Shown here: in pieces, positions 35,127 to 43,015 of the stretch | Layout: the number at the start of each line of letters is the position of its first letter | Position numbering within the stretch: the first letter of the stretch is position 1 | Assembly (NCBI RefSeq): GCF_001642575.1 | Contig: NZ_LXNG01000011.1 | Coordinates: 62,001 to 126,000, forward strand | Direction: 5' to 3' | Source: Xanthomonas floridensis | GTDB lineage: Bacteria > Pseudomonadota > Gammaproteobacteria > Xanthomonadales > Xanthomonadaceae | DNA: 64,000 nucleotides | Position numbers and translations under genes: made by a program | The notes under the pieces: generated by a model | The model's input: only the letters and a program-made list of their open reading frames with translations | Database searches by the model: none | What the model was told of the DNA's origin: nothing

Positions 35127-35307
35127 GCCTGATCTCCGATTGAGCTTGCCCGTTGCGCCACCGTGCTCGGCACGGGCGCTGCCTTGTGGCTTGGATGTCG
35201 CCGGCCCGGCGGATGGCCTGCAGCCTGCGTGCGACGCCGGTGTTGCGGGCCATCCCGCAACTGCCGCGCACCACGCGGACCGAAGCGGCAGACCGTGCGA
35301 TGACGCT

Positions 35308-35321
35308 TTCTCAGCGCTGCG
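35308..35321 (-). promoter_or_regulatory. Half-copy of the shared T6SS motif before tssB
   Basis: The minus strand reads CGCAGCGCTGAGAA, equal to the first 13 bases of the extended PAAR copy (CGCAGCGCTGAGA), but without the CGAATTG part. It lies about 29 bp downstream of the full motif at 35350-35367. It could be a second weak site or a coincidence. Confidence 0.35.
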
Positions 35322-35349
35322 GCGAGTCTAGGAATGGCGCCAAATGCCC

Positions 35350-35367
35350 ACCCGACAAATCGTCTCA
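35350..35367 (-). promoter_or_regulatory. Shared T6SS upstream motif, tssB copy
   Basis: The minus strand reads TGAGACGATTTGTCGGGT. This copy equals the consensus at every fixed position. It sits in the 357-bp divergent region between tssB and the AraC-type regulator, 224 bp before the tssB start. Apart from this motif and its half-copy I see no other signal in the region. Confidence 0.65.
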
Positions 35368-35483
35368 ATCACACCGATGCGTGATGCACCGCCGACTTTG
35401 TGAAAGGTGCGTGATGGGTTGCCGCTGCTTTTTTCGGTTGATCCAGGGACAGGCCCCGGGGAGTGGGCCGCAGGCAGCACCGC

Positions 35484-36077
35484 ATGAGCATCAGTTACTA
35501 CAGCGCCATCGTTCCGCAGGCGTGCGCGACCACGGACGCGCAGACGCCGTTGATGATCGACCTGCTGGCTTACATCGAGCAGCACATCGGCGAGGCCGAG
35601 CTTGGCACCGACTCATTGCAACAGGCATTCGCACTCTCGCGCGCCTCGTTGTACCGGCTGTTCCAGTCGCGTGGCGGTGTGGCCAGCTACATCCGCGAGC
35701 AGCGGCTGTGCACGGCGCACCGCTATCTGCAGGCCTACCCGGACTGCAGCCTGACCTGGCTGCTGTACGAAATGGGGTTTGCCTCCGAGCGGCAGTTCCA
35801 GCGCGCCTTCCAGCAACGTTTCGGCATGCCGCCGATGCAGTGGCGCCGCCAGTGCCGCGCCAAGCCGCACGCACCGGCCCCGCGCCGTGGCCATTACATG
35901 CCGATGTGGCGTTTCATGCGCGAGCTGAGCCAGGACATGCCGCAACCAGTGCCCAGCGCGTTACGCAATGGCGTACCGGGCACCTACGGCGCGCCGCTGG
36001 TACATACCGAAGCGCTACGCCGCCTGGCACGGCCGGCGCAGAGCACGGCGGCGCGGCTGGAGCCAATGGACGCCTGA
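35484..36077 (+). CDS. AraC-type regulator, HTH domain at the N-terminus
   Basis: The 197-residue protein lacks the usual N-terminal ligand-binding domain: the AraC double-HTH covers about residues 25-125 (LSRASLYRLFQSRGGVASYI is the first HTH; MGFASERQFQRAFQQRFGMP the second). A basic, proline-rich tail of 70 residues without a known domain follows. ATG 35484 was chosen; a GTG at 35463 would add seven residues. It is transcribed away from tssB, and the shared T6SS motif lies in the common upstream region, so regulation of the T6SS operons by this protein is a fair hypothesis. The inducing signal, if any, is not apparent. Confidence 0.88.
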   Translation: MSISYYSAIVPQACATTDAQTPLMIDLLAYIEQHIGEAELGTDSLQQAFALSRASLYRLFQSRGGVASYIREQRLCTAHRYLQAYPDCSLTWLLYEMGFASERQFQRAFQQRFGMPPMQWRRQCRAKPHAPAPRRGHYMPMWRFMRELSQDMPQPVPSALRNGVPGTYGAPLVHTEALRRLARPAQSTAARLEPMDA

Positions 36078-36236
36078 GCGCCGGCTGGGGTGTGCTCTGT
36101 TGGAGCACGCCCGCACATGCGATGGGCCACGCGGGCAGAGCCCGTCGCGCTCCGGGTGCGCTCCCGTGAGCGATCCTGGGTGACTGCGTGGGTTGGGTCG
36201 AAGTGACGCGCGCAGTGGCACCGCAGGATCACTGTG

Positions 36237-36683
36237 TCAGCGGATCACCAGCACCGGGATTGAGCTGTGGGTGAGCACTTCCACCGTCTGGCTGCCGAGC
36301 AGCATGCGGCGCATACCGCGGCGACCATGCGAGGTCATGATGATCAGGTCGCTCTTGCATTCCTCTGCAGTCTGCACGATGCCTTCGGCCGCGAAACGGT
36401 CCAGCACATGCCGCGAGGTCGCCTTGATGTTGGCGGCTGCCGCCAGTTCCAGCGCCGGGCGCAGGATTTTCTCAGCGGCCGCTTCGCGCTCGGTGCGGTA
36501 TTCCGGGCTGGCCTCGTAGCCGACGCTCCAGCCCATCGCATCGTACATACCCATCGCCCACGGCTCGGACACGGTGACGATATCGACCTTGGCGCCAGTG
36601 GCCTTGGCCAGCTCGAGGCCCTGAAACAGGCCTCGATGCGACAGCTCGGATGCATCGATGGCGATGAGAATACGTTTGTACAT
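36237..36683 (-). CDS. Universal stress protein, UspA family
   Basis: The 148-residue UspA-fold protein begins MYKRILIAIDASELSHRGL and ends with the ATP-binding loop region SDLIIMTSHGRRGMRRMLLG and SIPVLVIR; G-2x-G-9x-G/S type glycine/serine spacing is present, so it is of the nucleotide-binding class. A strong AGGAGGT ribosome site precedes ATG 36683 by 5 nt, suggesting high expression. It is monocistronic by position. Usp proteins help survival under stress; the specific role is unknown. Confidence 0.93.
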   Translation of the reverse strand: MYKRILIAIDASELSHRGLFQGLELAKATGAKVDIVTVSEPWAMGMYDAMGWSVGYEASPEYRTEREAAAEKILRPALELAAAANIKATSRHVLDRFAAEGIVQTAEECKSDLIIMTSHGRRGMRRMLLGSQTVEVLTHSSIPVLVIR

Positions 36684-37029
36684 GGTGACCTCCTGCAAGG
36701 ATGGCATTGCTGCCGATGGACTTGAACGCACGGTGGCACGTGCGGGTGGAGCGAGCCTTGATGCGGATCAGTGCGGCGATGTTGCTGGCTGTGTTGGGAC
36801 TGCGTTGGTGTGAAGTTGCCGATATTGCTGCTTTGATCGTGGTGGCGTGCTGGTGCTGGTGCTGGTGCTGGCTGGATGCTGGAGAGGTTGCAGTTGCGCT
36901 AGTGTTGTTGCTATTGCTGGCGTTTCTGTTGCTGCCAGCGCTTTTTCCTACTATTCCTGTCTCGATGGTGCATGCCGCGCAGCGCATCTGCGATCGACAA
37001 CGACGACCGCGACTCGGCAAGCGTGGTGT
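36684..37029. other. 346-bp gap
   Basis: This gap lies between the acetyltransferase gene and the universal stress protein gene (both minus). A short GTGCTG-type run occurs at about 36846-36870. No convincing gene or terminator was seen. Confidence 0.4.
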
Positions 37030-37611
37030 TCAATCGGTGGCCACCGCATCCGCGTCCGGGCGCATCTCGCGCAGGCGTGCCGGATTGCCGACCGCGGTCG
37101 CCCCTGTCGGGACATCGCGGGTGACCACCGCACCGGCGCCGATCAACGCATCGTCACCGATGGTCACGCCCGGCAGGATGATCGCCCCGCCGCCGATCCA
37201 CACATTGCGCCCGATGCGGATCGGCCGCCCGAATTCCAGGCCGCTGGCCCGCCCGGCGGCATCGCGCGGGTGATCGGCAGCGTAGATCTGCACGCCGGGG
37301 CCGATCTGCGTGCCGTCGCCAATGCGCACCTCGCAGATATCCAGGATCACGCAGTTGAAGTTGAGGAACACCCCGGCACCCAGGCGGATGTTGTAGCCGT
37401 AATCGCAATGGAACGGCGCACGAATCACCGCACCGTCGCCCACCTCGGCCAGGCGCTCCCGCAACAGTGCATGGCGCTGGGCTGACGTCTGCATAACAGC
37501 GGCGTTGTAGCGCAGCATCCACTCGGCTGCGGCCGCTTGATCGGCCTGCAGCTGCGCGTCGGTAGCGCTGTACAGTTCGCCTGCCAGCATCTTCTGTTTT
37601 TCTGTCTGCAT
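37030..37611 (-). CDS. maa: Sugar (maltose/galactoside-type) O-acetyltransferase
   Basis: This 193-residue left-handed beta-helix acetyltransferase belongs to the Maa/LacA/NodL group. The N-terminal Mac domain is MQTEKQKMLAGELYSATDAQL. The hexapeptide repeats include PFHCDYGYNIRLGAGVFLNF, and the catalytic His is in YAADHPRD. The C-terminus has RNVWIGGGAIILPGVTIGD and VVTRDVPTGATAVGNPARL, the acetyl-CoA binding end. It would transfer acetyl groups from acetyl-CoA to a sugar hydroxyl in the cytoplasm; the natural substrate is unknown. ATG 37611 matches the family start. The gene stands alone. Confidence 0.92.
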   Translation of the reverse strand: MQTEKQKMLAGELYSATDAQLQADQAAAAEWMLRYNAAVMQTSAQRHALLRERLAEVGDGAVIRAPFHCDYGYNIRLGAGVFLNFNCVILDICEVRIGDGTQIGPGVQIYAADHPRDAAGRASGLEFGRPIRIGRNVWIGGGAIILPGVTIGDDALIGAGAVVTRDVPTGATAVGNPARLREMRPDADAVATD

Positions 37612-37928
37612 GTCGTCGCGCACCCGTGTGCAATTCAAGTCGCGCCAGGGTGGCATGGATGCGTCATCTCGCGCATCGAGCGATGCACAAATGGTCCAGG
37701 CGACCTGGCCATCGCGGCTCACAGAACGTCGCGATCGGTCGACGAATGGAGGCAATTGACGTATCAAACACCAGAGTGGAACGACGAATGCAAATTTCGA
37801 ACACCGACTTCATCGGCTTGGGGACCATGTCGCCATTCTTGCTTGCCGTGCATATTGCAATGCCGTTGTGCCAGCATCGATATTCCTGACCATGCCATTC
37901 CGGGATAGCCACGTTCAAGGATGACGCC
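37612..37928. other. 317-bp gap
   Basis: This is the divergent region between the acetyltransferase gene and the small secreted protein gene. Open frames here have no recognisable content. Promoters in both directions are expected but I cannot pick them. Confidence 0.4.
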
Positions 37929-38291
37929 ATGACACGATGTGTATTCACTTGCATTGCATTGCTGCTGTCTGCGTGCCTGAGCTGCTCTGCACACGCAACG
38001 GCGTCACTTTCTTTCGAAGAAAGTGGGTACTCCATAATGTTTGAAGTCGGGCGCAGCACCCCACCAGTGATCGCCAGTCTTCGCTTCAACGCGCCCGGCG
38101 ACAGCGAGGGCGTGTGGTTGCGGAGCGGGTTCCAGGTCAAGACGTTCGATACCAAGCGCAGAATCTTCCGCCTGATTTATGCAGGACATGACACGCGTGT
38201 GCCGCCATTTACGCTGGTCGTGCTCGGAAACAATTCGACACTCACCGTGAAGGGCAAGCAGATCAACTCCGCCTTCAGTTGGGAGATGTGA
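37929..38291 (+). CDS. Small secreted protein of unknown function
   Basis: I do not recognise the family. The 120-residue product starts with a clear signal peptide (MTRCVFTCIALLLSACLSCS then AHA); LSAC is also compatible with a lipoprotein site. The mature part is beta-rich (YSIMFEVG, PFTLVVLGNNSTLTVKGKQI) and carries no cysteines. An AAGGATG-like ribosome site lies just upstream of ATG 37929. It stands alone, downstream of no operon, convergent with uvrD 150 bp away. Confidence 0.75.
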   Translation: MTRCVFTCIALLLSACLSCSAHATASLSFEESGYSIMFEVGRSTPPVIASLRFNAPGDSEGVWLRSGFQVKTFDTKRRIFRLIYAGHDTRVPPFTLVVLGNNSTLTVKGKQINSAFSWEM

Positions 38292-38444
38292 GCGCGCGGG
38301 GCGAGCAACGGGGGCGACGCTTCGTCCAGCAATCGCTTGCCGTATGTGACTTACACCAGCGGTCGGCTCTTCTCTCCACGCACCGTGCAACCGCACGCCG
38401 TCTTGGGCTGAAGAAAACGCAATCGCTGGCGAATGCGAACCCGA

Positions 38445-40631
38445 CTACACCACCGTCAAATTCGCGTAGGCCATCACCAGCCACTTGGCGCCGACCTCGT
38501 CGAACTGCACCTGCACCCGCGCATGCGCGCCGGCGCCTTCATAGTCCACGACCACGCCGCCCCCAAATTTGGGATGCTCGACATTGGCGCCAAGCTTGAT
38601 CGGCGCCGTCTCCACGATGCCGTGCACCGGGCCACCACGTGCCGCGCCCAGCGATGCAGTGCGCGAAACCTGCACCTTCGGGCGTACTTCGTTGAGCAGA
38701 TCGCGCGGGATCTCGCGCAGGAAGCGCGAGGGCACGTTGTAGTTGTCCTGGCCGTGGATGCGCCGCGATTCGGCGTAGCACAGCACCAGTTTCTGCCGCG
38801 CGCGGGTGATGCCCACGTAGGCCAGGCGGCGCTCTTCTTCCAGCCGGCCGGTTTCTTCCAGCGAGCGCGCACTCGGGAACAGGCCATCTTCCAGCCCGAC
38901 CAGGAACACGATGGGGAATTCCAGGCCCTTGGCCGAATGCAGCGTCATCAGCTGCACGCCTTCTTCGCCGGCCTGTGCCTGGCCTTCGCCGGCTTCCAGC
39001 GAGGCATAGGCCAGGAACGCGACCAGCTCGGTCATGCCCTGGCTGTCTTCATCGTCCGGCCGGGTGAAGCGCGAGGCTACCGAGACCAGTTCGTCCAGGT
39101 TCTCGGTGCGCGATTCCGAATCCAGCCCACCGCGGCTCTCTTTGGCCCAATGCTCGCGCAGGCCCGAGCGCATCAGCACGTGGTCGATGCGTTCGGCCAG
39201 TTCCATCTGCCCGGTTTCGGCATGCAACTGGCCGACCAGGCTGAGGAAGCCGGCCAGGGCGTTGCGCGCACGCGCGGCCAGGCTGTTTTCCTGCGTGGCC
39301 AGCATCGCCGCTTCCCACAACGACAGCGCATTGGCGCGCGCCAGCCGGCGCACTTCGTCCAGCGTGCGGTCGCCGATACCGCGCGTGGGCGTGTTGACTG
39401 CGCGTTCGAATGCGGCGTCGTCGCTGCGGTTGGTGAGCAGGCGCAGGTAGGCCAGCGCGTCCTTGATTTCGGCACGCTCGAAAAAGCGCATGCCGCCATA
39501 CACGCGGTACGGCAACTGCTCGGAGATCAGCGCCTCTTCCAGCGCGCGCGACTGCGCATTACTGCGATACAGCACCGCCACTTCGCCATAGCTGCCACCA
39601 TCACGCACCCACTGGCGCGCGCGCTCCACCACATAGCGCGCTTCGTCCACCTCGTTGTAGGCCGCGTACAGATCGATCGGGTCGCCGTCGCCCGAGTCGG
39701 TCCACAGCTGCTTGCCGATGCGGTCCGGGTTGTGCGCGATCACCGCATTGGCCGCGCCCAGGATATTGGCGCTGGAACGGTAGTTCTGCTCCAGCCGCAC
39801 GGTCTGCGCACCGGGGAAATCCTTCAGGAAGCGCTGCACGTTCTCGACCTTGGCGCCGCGCCAGCCATAGATGGCCTGGTCGTCGTCGCCCACCACGAAC
39901 ACATTGCCCGATTCGCCGGCCAGCACGCGCACGAAGGCGTACTGGATGGCGTTGGTGTCCTGGAACTCGTCCACCAGGATTTCGCGGAAGCGCGCGCGGT
40001 AGTGCGCCAGCAGCGCCGGCGTATCGCGCAACAACTCATGCGCGCGCAACAGCAACTCGGCGAAGTCCAGCAGGCCGGAGCGGTCGCAGCGCTCCTGGTA
40101 GGCGGCGTACACCTGCCGGCGCACCTCGGTCCAGTCGTCGTTGGGTTCGGGCTGGATATGTTGCGGACGGCGGCCCTCGTCCTTCTGTTCGTTGATCCAC
40201 CAGCTCAGTTGCTTGGGCGGGTACTTGCCTTCGTCCAGCTCCAGCGACTGCACCACGCGCTTGACCAGCCGCAGCTGGTCGTCGCTGTCCATGACCTGGA
40301 AGCCTTCGGGTAGCCGCGCGTCCTGCCAATGCAGGCGCAGCAGGCGATGCGCCAGCCCGTGGAAAGTGCCGATCCACATCCCGCGGCTGCCGTTGCGCAG
40401 CTGCAGGTCGGTGCGGTGGCGCATTTCGCCGGCGGCCTTGTTGGTGAAGGTCACCGCGAAGATGCCGTGGTTGGGCACGCCCTGGACTTCGTTGAGCCAG
40501 GCGATGCGATGGATCAGCACGCGCGTCTTGCCGGAGCCGGCGCCGGCCAGCACGAGGTAATGCCCCGGCGGCGCGGAAACGGCCTCGCGCTGGGCGGGGT
40601 TTAAATGATCGAGCAAATGAGAGACATCCAC
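38445..40631 (-). CDS. uvrD: DNA helicase II, UvrD
   Basis: UvrD (728 residues) is the SF1A helicase of nucleotide-excision and mismatch repair. Motifs in order: I LAGAGSGKTR near residue 30, Ia FAVTFTNKAAGEM, II VDEFQDTN, III GDDDQAIYGWRGA, IV VRLEQNYRS, V TLHSAKGLEFP and VI YVGITRARQKL. The C-terminal tail (VEHPKFGGGVVVDYEG...LVMAYANLTVV) is the Tudor-like polymerase-binding end of UvrD. The length is typical. It lies in a housekeeping segment outside the T6SS locus. Confidence 0.96.
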   Translation of the reverse strand: MDVSHLLDHLNPAQREAVSAPPGHYLVLAGAGSGKTRVLIHRIAWLNEVQGVPNHGIFAVTFTNKAAGEMRHRTDLQLRNGSRGMWIGTFHGLAHRLLRLHWQDARLPEGFQVMDSDDQLRLVKRVVQSLELDEGKYPPKQLSWWINEQKDEGRRPQHIQPEPNDDWTEVRRQVYAAYQERCDRSGLLDFAELLLRAHELLRDTPALLAHYRARFREILVDEFQDTNAIQYAFVRVLAGESGNVFVVGDDDQAIYGWRGAKVENVQRFLKDFPGAQTVRLEQNYRSSANILGAANAVIAHNPDRIGKQLWTDSGDGDPIDLYAAYNEVDEARYVVERARQWVRDGGSYGEVAVLYRSNAQSRALEEALISEQLPYRVYGGMRFFERAEIKDALAYLRLLTNRSDDAAFERAVNTPTRGIGDRTLDEVRRLARANALSLWEAAMLATQENSLAARARNALAGFLSLVGQLHAETGQMELAERIDHVLMRSGLREHWAKESRGGLDSESRTENLDELVSVASRFTRPDDEDSQGMTELVAFLAYASLEAGEGQAQAGEEGVQLMTLHSAKGLEFPIVFLVGLEDGLFPSARSLEETGRLEEERRLAYVGITRARQKLVLCYAESRRIHGQDNYNVPSRFLREIPRDLLNEVRPKVQVSRTASLGAARGGPVHGIVETAPIKLGANVEHPKFGGGVVVDYEGAGAHARVQVQFDEVGAKWLVMAYANLTVV

Positions 40632-40717
40632 CGGCGCATTTTACCGGTTGTGGCGTCGCTGCGGCTGAGATTGCGATGAAGCGGTTGGGATTGCGGCCCC
40701 CATCCGCCCTTCGGGCA

Positions 40718-40951
40718 CCTTCCCCCGCAGGCGGGGGAAGGCGGGATAGTGGCTGCTCTGCCGCCTGCCAGAGAAGCCAGGACGCTGATTGCTCTGCCAC
40801 CTGCAAGAGAAGGTAGGACGCTGATCGTTTTCCCGCCTGCAAGAGCGCAGGCGGATGCTCGCCGTGGCAGAGCCCCTCTCCCGCCTGCGGGAGAGGGGTT
40901 GGGGTGAGGGCAGAGGGGTTGGGGTGAGGGCAGAGGGGTTGGGGTGAGGGC
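40718..40951. repeat. REP-like hairpins and two short tandem repeats
   Basis: This fills most of the 467-bp gap between uvrD and the FAD-binding protein gene. It holds a perfect hairpin (stem CCTTCCCCCGC, 40718-40741), a tandem pair of a 36-bp unit (40754-40789 and 40790-40825; begins TGCTCTGCC, ends GGACGCTGAT), a CTCTCCCGCCTGCGGGAGAG palindrome near 40876-40895, and three exact copies of the 20-mer AGAGGGGTTGGGGTGAGGGC (40892-40951). The hairpin is the one repeated at 60.1-61.5 kb. Confidence 0.85.
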
Positions 40952-41098
40952 ACGAGGCGCAGCCACGACGCATTGCGGGTCACCCGAGGCTTTGCTCGCA
41001 CCCTCATCGGGCGCTATGCGTCGCCGTTGCCCATCGAAGAGGCCAGCGTCACGGACGGAGACGGCAGCCAGGCTGCATTTCCGGTCCTCATCCGCCTA

Positions 41099-42493
41099 TC
41101 AGCGCTCCAGCTGCAGCAACACATCCCGCGCAATCGCCGCAGCCTGCTCGCGCAGTTCCGGCACCGCCAGGCTCTCCCACAGCGCGCCGATGCGCAGGCT
41201 GCCGATCACCCGCACGCGTGGGTTGGCCTGGCCATCGGCATCGATCAGGCGGCCGTCGGCGGCCGTGTCCACTCCAATGCCATGCGGTCCGGCCACCGCA
41301 ACGCCCTGGCCCAGCATCTGCTGCAACAAGGGGTTGCGCATCGCTTGCACGCGCATCTCCACGCCGGTGGCGTTGACCAGCGTCTGCACATCCAACTGCA
41401 GCGCGTGCCCGGCATTGGCGGCCCCGGCACTGACCCGCACGCAGGCGCCCACCTCGAACGCCACATCCAGCCGCGCCCGGTGCAGCTGCAGTTGCCCGCG
41501 CGCCTGCATCGCCTGCAGCTGCGCATGCACCGGCGCAGCAATGCGATGGCGATGCACATCCCAATAGCGCACCACATGACGCAGGAAGCGGCGCTGATCG
41601 TCCACCGACAGCGTCTGCCACAGCGCTTGGCTCAACGGGCGGATCCGTTCCATCACGCTTTGCCACGGCCGCCCCTGCGCCAGCGCGTCCCGCGCAAGCT
41701 GGCGCAGGCGGCGCAGGCGCGCGCGTAGCGACAGTGCCAGCAGCGGGTGCGGATCGAAGTCGGCGCTGCCGCCATGCGCGTGCGGCAACGGCAACAGACC
41801 GTGCCGCGAGACCACATGCACCGCACCGCGATGCGCCTGCGCAGCCAGCGTCACCACGGTGTCGGCCATGCTCAGGCCGGAACCGACGATGCACACCGCC
41901 GCCTCCGGTGGCAGTGCAGCCACTGCCTCGGTGTCCCAGGCCTCGACACGCTGGGTTGGCGACAGGCCGGTGGCGCCGCGCACCGGCAGCGGCCGCAACG
42001 CATTGCCCACCGCCAGCACCACGGCAGCGGCTTGCAGCGTGTGCCCATCGTCCAGCTGTAACTGCGCGCCCTGCGCCGTGGGATGCAGCCGCTGCACACG
42101 TGCGCTGTGCACGTGCAGGCTGGCCGGGCTGGCGGCAACTGCAGCCTGCAGGCGCTCACGCAGGTACGGCGCGTAATGCCGCCGCCCCACGAAGTGCTGC
42201 GCCAGCTGCGCATCGTCCAGCTCCGGGCAACACGCATGCGCGCGCAGATAGGCCACGAAGTCCTGCGGCGCATCGACCAGCGCACTCATGCGCGCCGCCG
42301 GCACGTTGAGCAGGTGTTCGGCACGCGCGGTGGAATACGCCACGCCCTCGCCCAGCACCGGATGCGGTTCGATCAGCTCGATCCGCACCGGCGTACGCGC
42401 CTGCCGCAGCAGGTGCAGCGCCACCAGTACCCCGGAGGCGCCACCGCCGACGATGGCGATCAGCGCTTCGCCTGGTTCACGCAGTTCAGTCAT
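41099..42493 (-). CDS. FAD/NAD(P)-binding protein (HI0933/NAD_binding_9-like)
   Basis: The 464-residue flavoprotein-like product begins with an FAD-binding Rossmann motif (IAIVGGGASGVLVALHLL) after a short leader, then the VLGEGVAYSTARAEHLLNVP block typical of the family that processes hydroxyacylated or siderophore-related substrates. A second nucleotide motif AVCIVGSGLSMADTVVTLA lies near residue 215. The C-terminal RVRVIGSLRIGALWES completes the fold. The reaction is not known; related proteins are annotated as FAD-dependent oxidoreductases or urocanate-reductase-like. ATG 42493 was chosen. It diverges from the VOC gene at 42625. Confidence 0.82.
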   Translation of the reverse strand: MTELREPGEALIAIVGGGASGVLVALHLLRQARTPVRIELIEPHPVLGEGVAYSTARAEHLLNVPAARMSALVDAPQDFVAYLRAHACCPELDDAQLAQHFVGRRHYAPYLRERLQAAVAASPASLHVHSARVQRLHPTAQGAQLQLDDGHTLQAAAVVLAVGNALRPLPVRGATGLSPTQRVEAWDTEAVAALPPEAAVCIVGSGLSMADTVVTLAAQAHRGAVHVVSRHGLLPLPHAHGGSADFDPHPLLALSLRARLRRLRQLARDALAQGRPWQSVMERIRPLSQALWQTLSVDDQRRFLRHVVRYWDVHRHRIAAPVHAQLQAMQARGQLQLHRARLDVAFEVGACVRVSAGAANAGHALQLDVQTLVNATGVEMRVQAMRNPLLQQMLGQGVAVAGPHGIGVDTAADGRLIDADGQANPRVRVIGSLRIGALWESLAVPELREQAAAIARDVLLQLER

Positions 42494-42624
42494 GCGCGCA
42501 TTGTAGGCGATGGCAGCACCGGCCTCCCAAGCGCCCAGGGCAGGCCTTACCGACCCGCCGCATACCTGCATCGCATCGCGGGCGTACGATCGCCATGTCG
42601 AATGGCCCTTCAAAAGGTTCACAG

Positions 42625-43005
42625 ATGTCCACCGCCCTGGTCCGGCTCATCGTCTATGCCCGCGATGTCGCTGCGCTCAAAGCGTTCTATCAGACCCACT
42701 TTGCACTTCCGGTCATCGAGGAGATCGCCGGCCAATGGGTGGTGCTCGCAGCCGGGCAGATCGAGCTGGCACTGCACAGGGTGGGCGAAGCCTATCGGCA
42801 GCTGCCGGCACCCCCTGCACCGGCAACCGGCTCCACCCTCAAGTTCGTGTTCACCATCGCCTCGGACTTGTCCGCGCATCGCCAACACCTGCGGCGCGCC
42901 GGCGTACAGGTAGGCGAACTCAAACGCTACGCCGGTTTTGCCTACCAGATGTACGACGGCCACGATCCCGAGGGAAACGTCTTCCAGGTCATGCGCCTGG
43001 ATTGA
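42625..43005 (+). CDS. VOC (glyoxalase/bleomycin-resistance) family protein
   Basis: The 126-residue product forms one VOC module: STALVRLIVYARDVAALKAF, HFALPVIEEIAGQWVVLAAG, IELALHRVG, then YQMYDGHDPEGNVFQVMRLD with the family's DPxGN end. Metal ligands are partly visible (a Glu in EGN and His in ALHRV). ATG 42625 has an AAAGG site 8 nt upstream; a more distal ATG at 42595 lacks one. The substrate is unknown; VOC folds include lyases, dioxygenases and resistance proteins. It converges with the cardiolipin synthase gene. Confidence 0.85.
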   Translation: MSTALVRLIVYARDVAALKAFYQTHFALPVIEEIAGQWVVLAAGQIELALHRVGEAYRQLPAPPAPATGSTLKFVFTIASDLSAHRQHLRRAGVQVGELKRYAGFAYQMYDGHDPEGNVFQVMRLD

Positions 43006-43015
43006 AGCGCCATCA

